Below are positions 19,401 through 30,640 of a DNA stretch of 56,734 bases, in pieces. Within the stretch, counting starts at the first letter, position 1, and every line of letters starts with the position of its first letter. Below the pieces are notes generated by a model, which worked only from the letters and a program-made list of their open reading frames with translations, did no database searches and was not told where the DNA came from. The stretch covers positions 1 through 56,734 of the forward strand of contig JNWL01000047.1 in the NCBI GenBank assembly GCA_000716465.1, written 5' to 3'. This stretch comes from Streptomyces bikiniensis. GTDB taxonomy: Bacteria; Actinomycetota; Actinomycetes; Streptomycetales; Streptomycetaceae. Made by a program: the position numbers and the translations under genes.

Positions 19401-22400
19401 GCGGCGAGCGCGGCCGGATCCAGGTCGCCGGTGAGACGGATCGTCAGGGGCACGTTGTAGGCACGGTCGGCGGCGGTGTGGCGGTGCAGGAACCAGAGCC
19501 GCCGCTGCCCGGGGGAGAGCGGGATCCGCTCCGGGCGTGCGGCGGGTTCTCCGAGGGCGGCGGGCTCGGCAGGCGCGGTGAGCCGGGCGGCGAGGGCGGA
19601 GACCGTGGGGTTGTCGAAGACGTCGCGGACGTCGATGTCGGTGTGGTGGGCGGCGCGGAGGGCAGCGGCCAGTCGGGCGGCGCGCAGGCTGTCCCCGCCG
19701 AGGTCGAAGAAGTCGTCGTGGGGTCGCACCCGGCTCGTGCCGAGGAGCTGGGCGAACAGGTCGGCGACCTGGCGTTCGAGCGGTGTGGCGGGCTCGGGGC
19801 GTGCGGGGCGGTGGGGCGGGATGTCGCCGGGCGCGGGCAGGGCGGCGCGGTCGAGCTTGCCGTTCGGGGTGAGCGGCAGCTCGTCGACGAGCACCAGGCG
19901 GGCGGGGACCAGGTGGGCGGGCAGCCGCGCGCGCAGGGCCCGGCGCAGCCGGTCGGCGAGCGGCTCCCGGTCCCGGGGCGAGGCGGGGCCGGAGTCGGCG
20001 GGGGCGGCCCGGACGGGGGCGGGTCCGGTGGTGGAGCCGGGTGTGGTGGGCCCGGGGCCGGTGGGGAGGTCGTGCCGGTCCGTGGAGCGTGCGACGACGT
20101 AGCCGATCAGGCGGGGGTCCCCGTCCGGGGCGGGCACGGCGGTGACGGCGGCGGCGGTCACGCCGTCCGAGGCGAGCAGCGCGGCCTCGATCTCGGCGGG
20201 TTCGATGCGGTGGCCCCGGATCTTCAGCTGGTCGTCCGCCCGTGCCAGGTAGTGGAGTTCCCCGTCCGGTGTCCACCGGGCCAGGTCGCCCGAGCGGTAG
20301 AGCCGGGCGCCGGGCGGACCGAAGGGGTCGGCGACGAACCGGGCCGCGGTCAGGCCGGGCTGCCCCAGGTAGCCCCGGGCGACGCCTGGGCCGCCCACGT
20401 ACAGTTCGCCGGGGACACCGGCGGGCACCGGGCGCAGGCTGTCGTCGAGCAGGTGGAGCCGGGTCCCGGGCAGTGGGGTCCCGATCGGGCTGCCGTCGCG
20501 GTCGGCGTCCCGGGCGGTCAGGTCGCGGCGGGTGGCGTGGACCGTGGTCTCGGTGATCCCGTACAGGTTGACCAGGGTGGGCGCGGTCGGCCCGCCGTGG
20601 CGCCGGTACCAGTCGCGCAGGGTCCGCGGACGCAGCGCTTCTCCCCCGAACACGATCCAGCGCAGGGCGAGTCCGCGGCCGCGCGCCGGGTCCTCGGCGT
20701 CGGCGCGGTCCAGGGCGGCGAAGGCGGACGGGGTCTGGCTGAGCACGGTGACGCGCTCGCGGGCCAGGAGGTCGAGGAAGGCCCGGGGCGAGCGGGCCAC
20801 GTCGTGCGGGACCACGACGAGCCGCCCGCCGTGCGTCAGCGCTCCCCACACCTCCCACACGGAGAAGTCGAAGGCACAGGAGTGGAAGAGCGTCCACACG
20901 TCGCTCGCTCCGAAGCCGAAGGGGGCGGCGGCGTCCGTGAGAAGGGCCACCGGGCTCGTGTGGGGGACGACGACGCCCTTGGGCCGGCCGGTCGAGCCGG
21001 AGGTGTGGATGACGTAGGCGGGGTGGGCGGGCAGCAGCGGAGTGATCCGGTCGTCGTCGTCGAGGGCGGTGGCCGCGTCCGCGGCCCCGGGCAGCGAGGC
21101 CGGTTCGCCGGGCGTCAGGACGTGGACCGGGCGGGTGTCGGCCAGGACGAGTTCGGCGCGCTCGTCCGGCCATTCCGGGTCGAGGGGGACGAGGGCCGCT
21201 CCGGACGCGGCCACGGCGAGGATCGCGGTCACCAGGTCGACGGAGCGCGGCAGCCGGACGGCGACCGTGCGGCCGGGTCCCGCACCGCGCCGGACCAGGG
21301 CCCGGGCCAGGCGGTGGGCGCGCGCGGCGAGTTCGCGGTAGGTGAGGGCGGTGGCGGCGTCCTGGACGGCGACGGCGTCGGGGAAGCGGGACGCGGAACG
21401 GGCGAAGAGGTCCGGGAGCGTGACGGGCCCGGCGCCGGCGCCGGAGCCGGGGCCCGGGGCGGCGGGGCGGGGCGCCGAGCGGCGGCGCTCGGCGGCGGAA
21501 AGGGCGTCGCAGTCACGGAGGGCGCCGTCCTGGCCGGTGGTCAGCCGGTGCAGCAACCGGACGTAACGGCGGGCCTCGGCGGTCGCCTCGGCGGGGCAGT
21601 ACCGGCCCGGGTCGGCGTCCAGGTCGACGCGCAGGCCCCCGTGTCCGTCGTCCGGGTACACGGTGACGGACAGGTCCTGGACGGGACCGATGGCGACGTT
21701 GCGCATCGCCGCCGGGCGGCCCGCGAAGTCTCGGCCGTAGCTGAAGGGCAGGATGTTCACGGCCAGTCCGTACAACGAGCCGCCCGAGCCGGTCGGGCCG
21801 AGGTCGGCGAGCTGGTCCTCGTACCGGTGGCGCCGGTGCGGGAGGACGGCCGTCATCTCGTCCGCCACCGCGCGCACCAGTGCGCGGGCCGGCCGGTGCG
21901 GGTGGACGGCGATGCGCAGCGGGAGGATGTTCGAGGCGGTGCCGGCGGCCAGGAGCGCCACGTCCCGGTCGCGGGCCGGTACCGGCAGGCCCAGTACCAC
22001 CTCCGCGGGGGCGCCCGCCCCGGTCCGGACGTGCGCGAGCAGTGCCCCGGCGGCCGTGGCCAGCACCGGCCAGTCCACGTCGAGGCGCCGGGCGGCCGCC
22101 CTCAGCCGGGCGAACCCTCCGGCGGGCAGGCGGGCGCCGCCGCGCGCGGCGACTCCTCCGGTGGCGGCGGGGCGGATCGCGTCCGCGCCGGAGAACCGGG
22201 AGCGCCAGAACGCGCGGTCGGCCTCGAACCGGGCCGAGGCGCGGTAGGCGCGTTCGGCGGCGGGCAGCGCGTCCAGCGGGTGCACGGCGGGCGGCGGGCG
22301 CTCCCCGCGCTCCAGCGCCGCGTAGAGCCGACCGACCCGCCGGATCAGCAGGGCGCTGCCCAGACCGTCAAGGACCAGGTGGTGGCAGGCCAGGTACCAG

Positions 22401-22798
22401 CGGTACCGCTCGTCGGCCAGCCGTAGCAGCGCCGTGCGAAACGGCGGCCCGCCGCCGAGGTCGAACGGCCGCGCCACGTCCGCCCGCGTCCACGCCAGGG
22501 CGGCCGCGGCCGGGCGGGGGGCAGCCCGCAGGTCGACCCGGGTCAGGCTCCACGGGGGCGGGGGCCCGTCCCGCTGCTCCGGTTCGCCGCCGTCGGTGAC
22601 GGTGAACCGGGCGCGCAGCGGGGCCGTCTCGGTCACGGCCGCGGCGAAGGCCGTCTCGAGGAGGCCGGGGTCGACGGGCCCGGCGATGTCGAGAGCCACG
22701 CCCACGTGGTAGCGCCCTGGTTCCGCGAGCTGTTCGCCCAGCCAGATGCCGCGCTGGGCTGTCGTCAGCGGCACCGGCGGGTGGTCGGGGCCGCTCAC
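13454..22798 (-). CDS. Nonribosomal peptide synthetase, C-A-T-C-A-T-E-C
   Basis: A 3114-residue megasynthase. Domains in order: C (about 8-430, HHLVLDG), A (about 470-1010), T (LGGDSLRA), C (about 1115-1540, HHIACDH where HHxxxDG is usual), A (about 1560-2080), T (SGGDSITA), E (about 2185-2640, [11 protein letters not shown]) and a final C (about 2660-3090, HHLILDG). It should add two residues, the second as the D-isomer. Hand-read specificity codes are DFWSVGLVHK (Thr-like) and DAMWWGGTCK (hydrophobic, perhaps Val-like). The last C domain has no following A-T, so its acceptor must be on another protein. GTG starts within the stop of the upstream NRPS gene (GTGA). An in-frame TTA codon lies at 14246-14248. 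Confidence 0.93.
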   Translation of the reverse strand: MSGPDHPPVPLTTAQRGIWLGEQLAEPGRYHVGVALDIAGPVDPGLLETAFAAAVTETAPLRARFTVTDGGEPEQRDGPPPPWSLTRVDLRAAPRPAAAALAWTRADVARPFDLGGGPPFRTALLRLADERYRWYLACHHLVLDGLGSALLIRRVGRLYAALERGERPPPAVHPLDALPAAERAYRASARFEADRAFWRSRFSGADAIRPAATGGVAARGGARLPAGGFARLRAAARRLDVDWPVLATAAGALLAHVRTGAGAPAEVVLGLPVPARDRDVALLAAGTASNILPLRIAVHPHRPARALVRAVADEMTAVLPHRRHRYEDQLADLGPTGSGGSLYGLAVNILPFSYGRDFAGRPAAMRNVAIGPVQDLSVTVYPDDGHGGLRVDLDADPGRYCPAEATAEARRYVRLLHRLTTGQDGALRDCDALSAAERRRSAPRPAAPGPGSGAGAGPVTLPDLFARSASRFPDAVAVQDAATALTYRELAARAHRLARALVRRGAGPGRTVAVRLPRSVDLVTAILAVAASGAALVPLDPEWPDERAELVLADTRPVHVLTPGEPASLPGAADAATALDDDDRITPLLPAHPAYVIHTSGSTGRPKGVVVPHTSPVALLTDAAAPFGFGASDVWTLFHSCAFDFSVWEVWGALTHGGRLVVVPHDVARSPRAFLDLLARERVTVLSQTPSAFAALDRADAEDPARGRGLALRWIVFGGEALRPRTLRDWYRRHGGPTAPTLVNLYGITETTVHATRRDLTARDADRDGSPIGTPLPGTRLHLLDDSLRPVPAGVPGELYVGGPGVARGYLGQPGLTAARFVADPFGPPGARLYRSGDLARWTPDGELHYLARADDQLKIRGHRIEPAEIEAALLASDGVTAAAVTAVPAPDGDPRLIGYVVARSTDRHDLPTGPGPTTPGSTTGPAPVRAAPADSGPASPRDREPLADRLRRALRARLPAHLVPARLVLVDELPLTPNGKLDRAALPAPGDIPPHRPARPEPATPLERQVADLFAQLLGTSRVRPHDDFFDLGGDSLRAARLAAALRAAHHTDIDVRDVFDNPTVSALAARLTAPAEPAALGEPAARPERIPLSPGQRRLWFLHRHTAADRAYNVPLTIRLTGDLDPAALAAALGDVTDRHEILRTVIEEEGGSPYQRILPPEAGRPRLTEITVDPGELPARLALAARHAFRLDRDTPLRVTLFTTGPDRPRTLLLLLHHIACDHTSLGILTADLETAYAARLRGAAPTDLPPLPYQYADFALDRAADPGPGSAAEDDGLAHWTRALDGLPDRIALPVDRTAPPTDEGATASFRIPPALHRRLARLAATERASLFMVVHTALAVLLTRLGAGTDVPVATAVADRPDPRLDASVGFYVNTLVLRTDTSGDPTFRELLARVRTADLDAFAHQHTPFERVVEALAPHRPETGPPLFQVMLVLTPPPPERLDLPGLRAEVATVATGTAKCDLAFSLYERRGPGGEGEGLDGVLEYRTALFTPETARTLGERLVRLLTRLADAPDTPVGTADLLAPEERARLLDRWSRTPARPAPPGPAPRSVAEGIAAHTRRAPQAVALRSDTETLTYAELETRSDRLAAHLTTAGVRRETRVAVLMERGVLYAVTALAVLKSGGVYVPLDTRAPHARRSRVITEADAAVLVVGPGLTPGEQPAGAPVVLDAAEALAAPPPPAPPAPAGPAVPGQLACVIFTSGSTGVPKGVALTHEGILALAADTCYEPTTARRMVMHSPHSFDASTMELWVPLLNGGEVVVAPPGDLDLRTLRRLLTETRPTSLWLTAGLFQLVAEEDPGCLRGLDVVWTGGDVVSSRAVRAVRLHCPDTAVVNGYGPAETTTCATWHQIVDADLAAGTGRRGLPIGRPLDGGRSYVLDAGLQPVPTGVTGELYLAGTGIARGYLGRPGQTAERFVADPYGPPGTRMYRTGDLARWLPDGTLEFRGRTDGQVKLRGFRIETDEVAAALVEHATVAQALVAVREERPDRKRLAAWVVPADGTEADPEALRRHLTETLPNYMVPAEWAVLTALPLTHNGKPDRAALPEPAPVPRPHALPGTAGPDDTAAPRTARERLLLVLFAELLHTPAIGVHDGFFDSGGDSITAIQLVSRAYEAGLRITVNDLFRAPTVHGLAARAEAVDPPAPAATGPDGDAGPLPPTPIVHWWREQDSDLDAFSQHMVVRTPAGLTADRLTAALQALVDRHAALRMRLDPTGEEWRLDIRPAGRIRVDDRVRHLPAPADGPPLLPPDALDEALGQLAPTRGHLLSAAFLDRGPDATGRLLLVIHHLAVDAVSWRILLSDLAAADQALAAGKTPELIPPPVTLPEWARTLLTQGTEGTRRTELPLWTETLAGTDPALADPRPAPPPAPVSGPLAGTRSAPRACGTSSAAPPPTRTLTATLPPGRTSPLLTEVGVAFHCGIEPVLLTGLALAVEEWCRRRSRPPAPDGLLVDLESHGRPDHSGTDLSRTVGWLTALYPVRLPATGCSWADVRSAGTGLGRALRRVKETLRAIPDRGVGYGILRHLDPAARPALDGRTPPQLGFNYLGRLATTADTDWSITGEQVPSRTAGASGLPGGHVLDINALTTDGPDGPRLSATATWTDGRLTEAEVRLLTDLWFAALDSLVLHARTRGSGGRTPSDLPLVRLTQEEVDHLEEAHPGLADVLPLTPLQEGLLFHALYAPDAPDVYQAQCVLTLHGGLDRDTLRAATAALTARHPHLGAAFVHQGLRRPVQVVPATVPPRWRLLDLTGVSEKRRKQVFDRINRADLTRRFPPDRPPLLRFTLTRWGPDEHRLVLTHHHLILDGWSMPLLVGELLELYAHGGDPAALPPATPYRDHLALLAAQDAPAARAAWRAAFSGAPAPRRLTGAAPVGVGPAASLDAVLSEAATTALRAPGGDAVTLNTVVQYAWGLLLARRLGTDDVVFGATVSGRQPELSGMDSMIGLFIDTVPVRVRVDGTETVREALRRLRDEQTRLLSHHHIGLSEIQRAVGRRELFDTHLVFENYPLDRATLSRPAQGLRVASVTGRDATHYPLTLVAFAVDGALHLRLDHRPGALEPGAARALLHELTDLLDAFATRPEAPVAELLGTEFRNDDRKREAIP

Positions 22799-25700
22799 CG
22801 GGGCGCGTCCGTCACCGTGCGCTCGCCCCGCAGCAGCAGTACGAGCGTCTCGGCGATCTCCGCGAGCGGCCCGGGGCGCCCCATCTCGGCGTGCGGGCAG
22901 TCCACGGGGCGGGCCTCGGGCTTGCCGCCGTCGACGTACGGCTCCCACTGCCGCGCGGCCGCCTCGGGGGAGGTTTCGAGGGCGGTGAAGACCAACAGGT
23001 CGCCGGTGTAGCGGGAGGGGACGTGGTCGTGGGAGAGGACGGCGTTGTTCGTGTAGACGCGGCAGAGGGTCTCGATCACGGCCTCGTCGAAGGTGGCGAG
23101 GAGGCCCGGGTAGGCGCGGGCGATCTCCAGGAAGCGCGGGTAGGTCATCTCCTCGTCGGCCCAGAGGGCGGGGTCGTACCCGAAGAACTGCAGGACCGTC
23201 CGCATCACGTGGTCGGGGCCGAACCGGGGCGCGGTGGCGTCCGCGTCGCCGTCGCCTCCTGCGGCGGCCGGCGCGTCCGGGTCGGGGCCGTCGTCCGCCG
23301 GAGCGGCGAGCGGCATCGCGTCGAGGACGGCGAGGAGTCCGACCTCCTCCCCCGCGCGCTGGAGTTGGACGGCCATCTCGTGCGCGACGACGCCACCGAA
23401 CGACCAGCCGAGCAGGTGGTACGGGCCGGTCGGCTGCACGGTGCGGATCTGGGTCACGTAGTCCGCGGCCATCTCGGCGATCGACCCGGGCAGGACGCGT
23501 GACCCGTCCAGGCCGCGCGCCTGGAGCCCGTACAGCGGCTGGTCGGTGCCCAGGGGCCCGGTGAGGCCGGCGTACGACCAGGCGATTCCGGCCGCGGGGT
23601 GCACGCAGAACAGCGGCGGGCGGCCGCCCTCCTCGCGCAGCGGCAGCAGCACGCCCGTCCCGCCGTCGAGGGCCGACGGGGCGGCCGCGCGCTCCTCGAC
23701 GGCGGGCGCGTCCGCGCCGGCCGCGAGCGGTGCGGCGGTGTCGAGGGCGCCCACCGTGCTGTGCGGGGCCCGCGCGCTCCGGTGCAGCAGGGCGACGAAG
23801 CGCCGGACCAGGTCCTCGGCCCGGTCCGGGTCGATGAGGTGGGGGTGGTACTCGACCTGCACGGTCAGGAGGTCGTCGCGGTGGCTGATGACCACGCCCA
23901 GCGGGTAGTGCTGCCGGTCTTCGCCGGAGGCGCGGACGAGTTCCAGACCGGGCGCCGGGTGGCGCAGGGCCTCGCCGTCGAAGGGGTAGTTGGCGAAGGA
24001 CATCATCGTGTCGAACATGTCACCGCTGTCGGTGATGCGGCGGATGTCGGTGAGGCTGATGTGCTGGTACGGCAGGAGCCTGGCCTGCTCGTCCTGAACC
24101 CGTGCGAAGAGGTCGCCGAGCGACTCGGCCGGGTCGATCCGCACCCGGGTCGGCACGGTGTTGATGAAGAGGCCCACCATCTTCTCCACGCCCGGCAGTT
24201 CGGCCGGGCGCCCGGACACCACCGAACCGAACACGACGTCCGGGTGGCCGGTCTCCTCGCCGAGCACGAGCGCCCAGCAGGACTGGAGCACGGTCGCGAG
24301 CGTCAGGCCGTGCCGCCGGGCGGTGCCCGTCAGCGCGCCGGTCGCCTCCTCGCCGAGAGAGAACCGCAGGTGCCGGGAGGGCAGCGGCTCGCCGGTGTGC
24401 CGGTCACCGATCCGGGTGGGGGTGAAGCCGTTCAGCGCGGCACGCCAGGCGTCCTCGGCGGCCTTGACGTCCACATGCGACAGCCAGCGCATGTACTCGC
24501 GGAACGGCGTGGCCGCGGGCAGGGCGTGCGGTGTGCCGGTGACCTCTGCCCGGTAGTGGGCGAACAGCTCCCCGACGACGATCGGCAGGGACCAGCCGTC
24601 CAGCAGGATGTGGTGCGTCGACAGCACCAGCCGGCGGCGTCCGTCGCCGAGGTCGACGAGGAGCACCCGCAACAGCGGCGCCCGGGCCGGGTCGTAGGGC
24701 CGGGACCGCTCCTCGACCAGGAGGCGTTCCGTCTCGCGCTCCTGCTCGTCCTCCGCCAGTCCGCCGAGGTCGTGTTCCCGCCAGGGCACGTCCACGCCGG
24801 GCCGGAAGACCTGCACGGGCTGGGGGAGGCCGGTGTGCACGAAGGCGGCGCCGAGATTGCGGTGGCGGTCCAGGAGGGCGCGGAAGGCCTGCCGCAGAGC
24901 GCCGGTGTCCAGGTCGCCGGCCAGCTCCAGCCAGAACTGGACGGTGTACAGCGCGTTCGCCGGGTCTTCGGCGCGGCCGTCTTCGGAGCTGTTCAGCGAG
25001 CCGAGCAGCAGGTGGTAGAGCATGCCCTGCTGGAGGGAGGAGAGCGGCAGGATCTCGTCCAGGCCGGGGTGTTCGCGCTCGAGCAGTTCGACCTCCCGCT
25101 GCCCGAGGGCGACCAGGGGGAAGTCCGAGGGCGTGCGGCCGCCCGCGCCCGGTTCGGCGGCGTGCGCAGCCAGCGCGTCGAGTGCCTCGAACCAGTGGCC
25201 GATCAGCTCCTCGACCCGGTCGTCGTCCACGGCGCCGTCGGCCCAGGAGAACGCGATGCGCAGCGCGGTGCCCTCCGGAGTGTCCTCGGTGAGGGCGTTG
25301 ACGGACAGCGGGTGGTCGAGCGGCATGTCGGCGTCGGCGCCCGCCGTCATGCCGGTCTCGGGGGCGGGCGACCAGTCCTCCTCGCCGCCCTCGGACGGCA
25401 GGAGGAAGCGGCCGAAGTAGTTGAAGCCGATGTCCCGGGGTTCGGCGGCCGCCAGCCTGCGGCGTCCCTCCTCGGGGCCGAGGTGGCGGAGCATGCCGAA
25501 GCCGATGCCCTTGTCGGGGATGGCGCGAAGCTGCTCCTTCACCCGGCGCAGGGCGTCGCCGAGCGCGGCTCCGGTGGGTACGGCCGTGCCCGCTGCCGCG
25601 GTGCCGGGCGCCATGCGTACCGGGTACATGCTGGTGAACCAGCCGATCGTGCGGGACAGGTCGGCCCCGGGCACCACCGGTTCGCGGCCGTGGCCCTCGA

Positions 25701-28700
25701 TGTCGATGAGCACGTCCCCGGTGGTGCCGAGGCAGCGCTGCACGGCCACGGCCAGCGCGGTGAGCAGCACGTCGTTGATCTCGCAGTGGAAGGCGAGCGG
25801 GATGGTGGTGAAGAGGTGGCGGGCGCGTTCCGCTTCGTAGACGACGGTGCGCGAGCGGGCGGTGCCGGTGGTGTCCTGGGCCGGGTCCAGGGCGCGGCGG
25901 GCGAACCGGGGGCCGGAGACGTCGAGCGTCTTCTCCCACAGGGGGAGTTCAGCCTGCCGCTCGGGGGTGCGGGCCTGCTCGGACAGAGACCGGCTCCAGT
26001 GCCGCAGGGACGTCTCGACCGGGCGGAGGACGGGCGCGCGGCCGGCCTCGGCGTCCTGGTAGGCGCCGACGAGGTCGGGCACGACGATCCGCCAGGAGAC
26101 GCCGTCGCAGGCGAGGTGGTTGGCCATGAACAGGAGCCGGCCGGGGCGGTCGGGACCGGCGTCGAACCAGACGACGCGGATCATGCGCCCGTTGACGACG
26201 TCGAGTTCCCGCTGGGCGCGCGCCGTCTCCTCCGACAGCAGCCGCAGCAGCCCGTCGCCGGAGACGCCCCCGGCGGGCACGCGGCGCACGTGATCCGCGG
26301 CGAGGACGCTGCCGACCGGCCGGACCTCCAGGGACCAGCCGGGGACGGAGCGGTCGAGACGGAGCCGGAACGCGTCGTGGTGGTCGACCAGCGCCTGGAC
26401 GGCGGTGGTCAGCCGGTCGGCGCGCAGGCCGCCGGGGACCCGGAGCAGCACGGCCTGGTGGAAGCCGTCGACGGGCCCGCCCTGGTCGCGCAGCCAGTGG
26501 ACGATGGGGGTGAGGGGGACGTCGCCGACGGCCGCCGCGTCCTCGCCGGTGGTCCGGCCTCCGGTCTCCCGGGCGACGCGGGCGAGGGCCTGGACGGTCT
26601 TGTGCTCGAAGACGTCCTGCGGGACGAGGACGAGGCCGGACCGGCGCAGGTGGCTGACCAGCTGGATGGACATGATGCTGTCGCCGCCGAGGTCGAAGAA
26701 GCTCCGGTCGCGCGGGACGTCGGTCTCGCGGAGCACCGCGGTGAAGGCGGCGGCGACGAGGTCCTCCCGGGAGGGGGGCGCGTCGTCCGGGGCGGGTGTG
26801 ACCGCGTCCGGGGCGGCGGGCTCGACCGGCGGGACCGGAGTGGCGGATGCGGCCTTGGGGGCCGGGGCCCGCTCGGCCGGCACGGCGAGCGGTTCCGGGT
26901 CGGCCTCGCGGGCCAGTTTGCCGTTGGGGGACCGCGGGAGCGCGGCGGTGAACCGAAGCTCGGCCGGCACCAGGTGGGCGGGGAGCAGTGTCGCGAGCCA
27001 CCCGCGCAGTCCCTCCGGAGCGGGGGGCGCGAACGGGTCGGCCGGCACCAGGTGGGCGATGAGCCGGGCGTCGCGTGCGTGGTCGAGGCGGACGACGACC
27101 ATCGCTTCGGCGACCTCGGGGTGACGGGTCAGCGCCGCCTCCACCTCGCCGGGCTCCACCCGGTGGCCGTTGACCTTGATCTGCTCGTCCACCCGGCCGA
27201 GGAAGTCGAGTTGCCCGTCGTCCCGGCGGCGCACCAGGTCGCCGGTGCGGTACATCCGCGTTCCCGGCGGTCCGAACGGGTCGGCGGTGAACCGTTCCGC
27301 GGTGAGCGCCGGCCGGCCCAGGTAGCCCCGGGCCAGTCCGTCGCCCGCCAGGTACAGCTCCCCCGTGCCCCCCGGGCCGACCTCCACCAGGGCCGCGTCG
27401 AGCACGTGGGCGCGGACGTGGCCGAGGGGACGGCCGATGGGCGGCGCCGCCCCGTCGTACGGGCCGTCCGGGCGCCAGGCGGTGGCGTACACGGTCGATT
27501 CGGTCGGCCCGTACACGTTCAGCAGGCGGGTGTCCGGCATGGTCGCGGTCACCCGCTCGGCGAGCGCGGCGGGCAGCGGCTCGCCGCCCAGCGCCAGGGT
27601 CCGGGCCGACAGGTCGAGGTCCGTGCGCTCGAGGAGCTTGCTGAGCACCGAGGGGATCGCGCAGACGAGGCCGCCGGACCAGCGGGGCGGGTCACCGTCC
27701 AGCAGGAACAGCAGGTTTCGGACGACCTCGACCGTGCCCCCGGCGACCAGCGGCGTGAACACCTCCGCGACGGAGACGTCGAAGCTGAACGAGGTCGCGG
27801 CGAGCGTGTGCCGCAGCGCGTCCGCGCCGAACTCCTCCTGCGTCCATGCGAGCAGCGGCGGCACGCCGCGGTGCGCCACGACGACGCCCTTGGGGGTGCC
27901 GGTCGAGCCCGAGGTGTAGATGACGTACGCCGGGTGGCCGGGGGCGAGCGGCGCGGCCCGGTCGGCGTCCGTGAGGTCGTGCGACGGGGCCGAGGCCAGT
28001 TCCGTCCGTACCGCCGGGTCGTCGAGGACCACGGCCGTGCCGGCGGGAGCGCCGAGGTCCCGTCCGGCGTGCGCGGTGTCGGTGAGCAGGCAGGAGGGCT
28101 GGGCTTCCTCGACCATGAGGCGGAGGCGCTCGTCGGGGTAGGCGGGGTCGAGCGGCAGGTAGGCGGCACCGGACTTCAGGACCGCCAGCATCGCCACGAG
28201 CGTGTCGGCGGAGCGGGGCAGCAGCAGGCCGACGAGCCGTTCGGGGCCTGCCCCCCGGCCGACGAGCAGCCGGGCCAGCCGGTTGGCCCGCTCGTGCAGC
28301 TCACGGTAGGTCAGCTCGCCGTGCGCGTCGCGGACCGCGACGGCGTCCGGGACGCGGCGCGCTGCCGCTTCGAGGAGCGAGGTCAGCGTGGCCTGTTCCG
28401 CCGGGACCGCGGTGGCGGGCAGTGCCGGGGAGTCCGCCGCGGCCGGTTCCCCGGGGCGCGGCGCGGTGAGGGAGGCCACGGTGTGGCCCGGCGCGGTGAC
28501 GGCCGCGGTCAGCAGGGCGTGGAACCGCCGGGCGTCCGCGTCGGGTCCTTCGCCGGGGCTTTCGGGACCGAGGACGGCAAGGAGGGTCCGTCCGTTGGGG
28601 GCCTCCTCCAGCAGGAACCGGGGCGCGGTGGACGGCTGGACGCCGAGGGCTCCGGCGGTGGCCGGGTGGTCGCCGAACCGGAGGGCGGGCGCCGCCTCCC

Positions 28701-29679
28701 GTACGTCGGCGATCGTCCCGTACAGCCGGGCTCCGGGCTCCGTCGCCCCGAGGGCGCGGCAGACCCCGGCGTGCCGGAGTCGCTGGTGCCGCCGGGCCCG
28801 GCGCGACTCGCGGCCGACCTGGCGGACGAGGTCGGCGAAGGGCGCGTCGGGCCGTACGTCGAGGCGCAGCGCGGCCACGTCCTCGGCCGCGCCCGGCACG
28901 CGCCGCAGGGTCCGCTCGTACCGTCCGTCCACGGGCAGACCGAGGACCACGTCGGTGGCGCCGGTGGTCCGGTGCAGGTGGACGGCGACGGCGGCGATCA
29001 GGACCGCGCGCGGATGGGTGCCGCAGTAGCGGGCGGCGGCGCGGACGCGTTCCGTGTCGGCGGCCGGGAGCGCCACGAGGGCCGACGCGTTCGTGGCGGC
29101 GGGGGCTCCGGCCGGTCCGGTGGGGGTGAGGCCGGCGAGGCGATCCCGCCAGAAGGCGAGGTCCTCGGCGGGCGCCGACGAGGCCCGGTAGGCGTCCTCG
29201 GCGGCGGTGAGCAGCGCGAGGCCGGGGAGCTCTCCCTCGTCCGGCGGGGTGCCGGCGGCGAGCGCGGTGTAGACCTCGGCGGTGCGGCGGCCGATGAGCG
29301 CGCAGCCCCAGCTGTCGAGGGCGCGCCGGGGGTGCAGGTGGAACCAGGTGTAGCGGTCGTCGGCGAGGCGGAGCAGGGCCTGGGAGGAGCGTGACGCCGT
29401 CCGGCCGGCCCGGGTCGCGGCGCTCAGCCAGTCCTCGCGGGCGGCGGCCGGGTCCGGTGCGTCGGCCAGGTCCACCAGGTCCAGCGGAACGGCGCCGCCG
29501 TCGGTGAGCTCCGTACCGCTGGAGGCACCGTCGCCGGAGCGCAGGCGCACGGCCTCGGCCTCGCCGGTGACCTGCCGGATCGCGCGCTGCAGCAGGGCGA
29601 TGTCCACCGGCCCCTCGATGTCGACGGCCTCCGCGACGAAGTCCCCGGTCGTGGTCCGTGCGTGGGCGTGCTCAGACAT
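22795..29679 (-). CDS. Nonribosomal peptide synthetase, dead C-A-T-E-C-TE
   Basis: This 2294-residue protein starts at ATG 29677-29679. The first C-like domain (1-400) lacks the first core motif, and its active site reads PRRALDS (117-123) instead of HHxxxDG, so it cannot condense. Then come A (about 425-930, hand-read code DVACAGVVYK, no clear prediction), T (LGGDSIMS), E (about 1075-1530, [10 protein letters not shown]), C (about 1540-1980, intact HHILLDG) and a thioesterase (about 2030-2280, GWSFGG with a late His in CPHAEM). It should load one residue, epimerise it and release the product. A C domain directly before TE with no T between is unusual. The start overlaps the dehydrogenase gene by eight bases. 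Confidence 0.93.
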   Translation of the reverse strand: MSEHAHARTTTGDFVAEAVDIEGPVDIALLQRAIRQVTGEAEAVRLRSGDGASSGTELTDGGAVPLDLVDLADAPDPAAAREDWLSAATRAGRTASRSSQALLRLADDRYTWFHLHPRRALDSWGCALIGRRTAEVYTALAAGTPPDEGELPGLALLTAAEDAYRASSAPAEDLAFWRDRLAGLTPTGPAGAPAATNASALVALPAADTERVRAAARYCGTHPRAVLIAAVAVHLHRTTGATDVVLGLPVDGRYERTLRRVPGAAEDVAALRLDVRPDAPFADLVRQVGRESRRARRHQRLRHAGVCRALGATEPGARLYGTIADVREAAPALRFGDHPATAGALGVQPSTAPRFLLEEAPNGRTLLAVLGPESPGEGPDADARRFHALLTAAVTAPGHTVASLTAPRPGEPAAADSPALPATAVPAEQATLTSLLEAAARRVPDAVAVRDAHGELTYRELHERANRLARLLVGRGAGPERLVGLLLPRSADTLVAMLAVLKSGAAYLPLDPAYPDERLRLMVEEAQPSCLLTDTAHAGRDLGAPAGTAVVLDDPAVRTELASAPSHDLTDADRAAPLAPGHPAYVIYTSGSTGTPKGVVVAHRGVPPLLAWTQEEFGADALRHTLAATSFSFDVSVAEVFTPLVAGGTVEVVRNLLFLLDGDPPRWSGGLVCAIPSVLSKLLERTDLDLSARTLALGGEPLPAALAERVTATMPDTRLLNVYGPTESTVYATAWRPDGPYDGAAPPIGRPLGHVRAHVLDAALVEVGPGGTGELYLAGDGLARGYLGRPALTAERFTADPFGPPGTRMYRTGDLVRRRDDGQLDFLGRVDEQIKVNGHRVEPGEVEAALTRHPEVAEAMVVVRLDHARDARLIAHLVPADPFAPPAPEGLRGWLATLLPAHLVPAELRFTAALPRSPNGKLAREADPEPLAVPAERAPAPKAASATPVPPVEPAAPDAVTPAPDDAPPSREDLVAAAFTAVLRETDVPRDRSFFDLGGDSIMSIQLVSHLRRSGLVLVPQDVFEHKTVQALARVARETGGRTTGEDAAAVGDVPLTPIVHWLRDQGGPVDGFHQAVLLRVPGGLRADRLTTAVQALVDHHDAFRLRLDRSVPGWSLEVRPVGSVLAADHVRRVPAGGVSGDGLLRLLSEETARAQRELDVVNGRMIRVVWFDAGPDRPGRLLFMANHLACDGVSWRIVVPDLVGAYQDAEAGRAPVLRPVETSLRHWSRSLSEQARTPERQAELPLWEKTLDVSGPRFARRALDPAQDTTGTARSRTVVYEAERARHLFTTIPLAFHCEINDVLLTALAVAVQRCLGTTGDVLIDIEGHGREPVVPGADLSRTIGWFTSMYPVRMAPGTAAAGTAVPTGAALGDALRRVKEQLRAIPDKGIGFGMLRHLGPEEGRRRLAAAEPRDIGFNYFGRFLLPSEGGEEDWSPAPETGMTAGADADMPLDHPLSVNALTEDTPEGTALRIAFSWADGAVDDDRVEELIGHWFEALDALAAHAAEPGAGGRTPSDFPLVALGQREVELLEREHPGLDEILPLSSLQQGMLYHLLLGSLNSSEDGRAEDPANALYTVQFWLELAGDLDTGALRQAFRALLDRHRNLGAAFVHTGLPQPVQVFRPGVDVPWREHDLGGLAEDEQERETERLLVEERSRPYDPARAPLLRVLLVDLGDGRRRLVLSTHHILLDGWSLPIVVGELFAHYRAEVTGTPHALPAATPFREYMRWLSHVDVKAAEDAWRAALNGFTPTRIGDRHTGEPLPSRHLRFSLGEEATGALTGTARRHGLTLATVLQSCWALVLGEETGHPDVVFGSVVSGRPAELPGVEKMVGLFINTVPTRVRIDPAESLGDLFARVQDEQARLLPYQHISLTDIRRITDSGDMFDTMMSFANYPFDGEALRHPAPGLELVRASGEDRQHYPLGVVISHRDDLLTVQVEYHPHLIDPDRAEDLVRRFVALLHRSARAPHSTVGALDTAAPLAAGADAPAVEERAAAPSALDGGTGVLLPLREEGGRPPLFCVHPAAGIAWSYAGLTGPLGTDQPLYGLQARGLDGSRVLPGSIAEMAADYVTQIRTVQPTGPYHLLGWSFGGVVAHEMAVQLQRAGEEVGLLAVLDAMPLAAPADDGPDPDAPAAAGGDGDADATAPRFGPDHVMRTVLQFFGYDPALWADEEMTYPRFLEIARAYPGLLATFDEAVIETLCRVYTNNAVLSHDHVPSRYTGDLLVFTALETSPEAAARQWEPYVDGGKPEARPVDCPHAEMGRPGPLAEIAETLVLLLRGERTVTDAPR

Positions 29680-30640
29680 GGGTGTCAGCTCCTGCGGGCC
29701 GCGGGGGGACGAGGGACCTGTTCGACGGGTACGGGTGGAAGCCCCGGCCGGCCTTCCGGCCGACGTTCCCCTCGGCGACCAGCCGGGCGAGGAGCGGGGT
29801 CGGGCGGAACCGTGCGTCGCCGGTGAACCGGCCGAGGACGGCCAGGGTGTCGACGACGGTGTCGAGGCCGATGAGGTCGGCGGTGCGCAGCGGTCCGGTC
29901 GCGTGTCCGAAGCAGTCCTGGAAGACGCGGTCGACGGTGGCGGCGTCGGCGGTGCCGGCCTCGACGACGGCCGCCGCCTCGTTGACCGTCAGCATCAGCA
30001 CCCGGTTGCTGACGAATCCCGGGCCGTCGCCGACGACGACGGCTTTCTTCCCGAGGCCCGCGAGGACGTCCAGGATCCAGCGGACGGTCCGGTCGGCGGT
30101 GGCCGGGGAGGTGGCGACCTCGACGGTGTCCTTCAGCGGCGCCGGGTTCATGAAGTGGGTGCCTATGACCCGTTCGGGGCGTCCGGTGACGGAGCCGAGG
30201 TGGCCGATGGGGATCGCCGAGGTGCAGGAGGCGAACACCGTGTCGGCGGGGCAGACCCGGTCCAGTGTCCGGAGGATCTCCTCCTTGACGGGAACGCGTT
30301 CGGGGGCGCAGTCCACGACGAGACGGACGCCGGACAGGGCGGCGGGATCGGCAGCCCAGACCACCCGCTGCTCGACCGGGCCGGCGTCCTGCCCGCGCAG
30401 CAGCCGGACGGCACGCGTCCAGGAGCGGACCCGTTCCGGCCCGCTCGCCCGCGCCGCCGGGTCCGGGTCGACGACCACGACGGGGTGTCCGGCGGCGGCG
30501 AAGCACTGCACGATGCCGACGCCCATGGTGCCGGCTCCGACGATGCCGACCGGTGCTCCGGCCGTGTCCAACGGCTCACTGTCCTTGCTCTCACCCACGG
30601 AGGGGATTCCTTCCCGGTCGGTGCACGCTCGCGGTGTCAT
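29672..30640 (-). CDS. fkbK: 3-hydroxyacyl-CoA dehydrogenase family enzyme (FkbK type)
   Basis: A 322-residue NAD-dependent dehydrogenase. Its Rossmann motif is VGIVGAGTMGVGIVQCFAAA with an acidic residue at the end of strand two (VVVVDPD). The C-terminal signature reads GFVSNRVLMLTVNEA. In this operon, with FkbH-, FkbI- and ACP-type genes, it most likely oxidises glyceryl-ACP at C3 on the way to hydroxymalonyl-ACP. I chose ATG 30638-30640 because it overlaps the stop of the PKS gene (ATGA). GTG 30596-30598, behind GGAAGGA, is a plausible alternative. A primary-metabolism role is unlikely given the context. Confidence 0.85.
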   Translation of the reverse strand: MTPRACTDREGIPSVGESKDSEPLDTAGAPVGIVGAGTMGVGIVQCFAAAGHPVVVVDPDPAARASGPERVRSWTRAVRLLRGQDAGPVEQRVVWAADPAALSGVRLVVDCAPERVPVKEEILRTLDRVCPADTVFASCTSAIPIGHLGSVTGRPERVIGTHFMNPAPLKDTVEVATSPATADRTVRWILDVLAGLGKKAVVVGDGPGFVSNRVLMLTVNEAAAVVEAGTADAATVDRVFQDCFGHATGPLRTADLIGLDTVVDTLAVLGRFTGDARFRPTPLLARLVAEGNVGRKAGRGFHPYPSNRSLVPPRPAGADTHV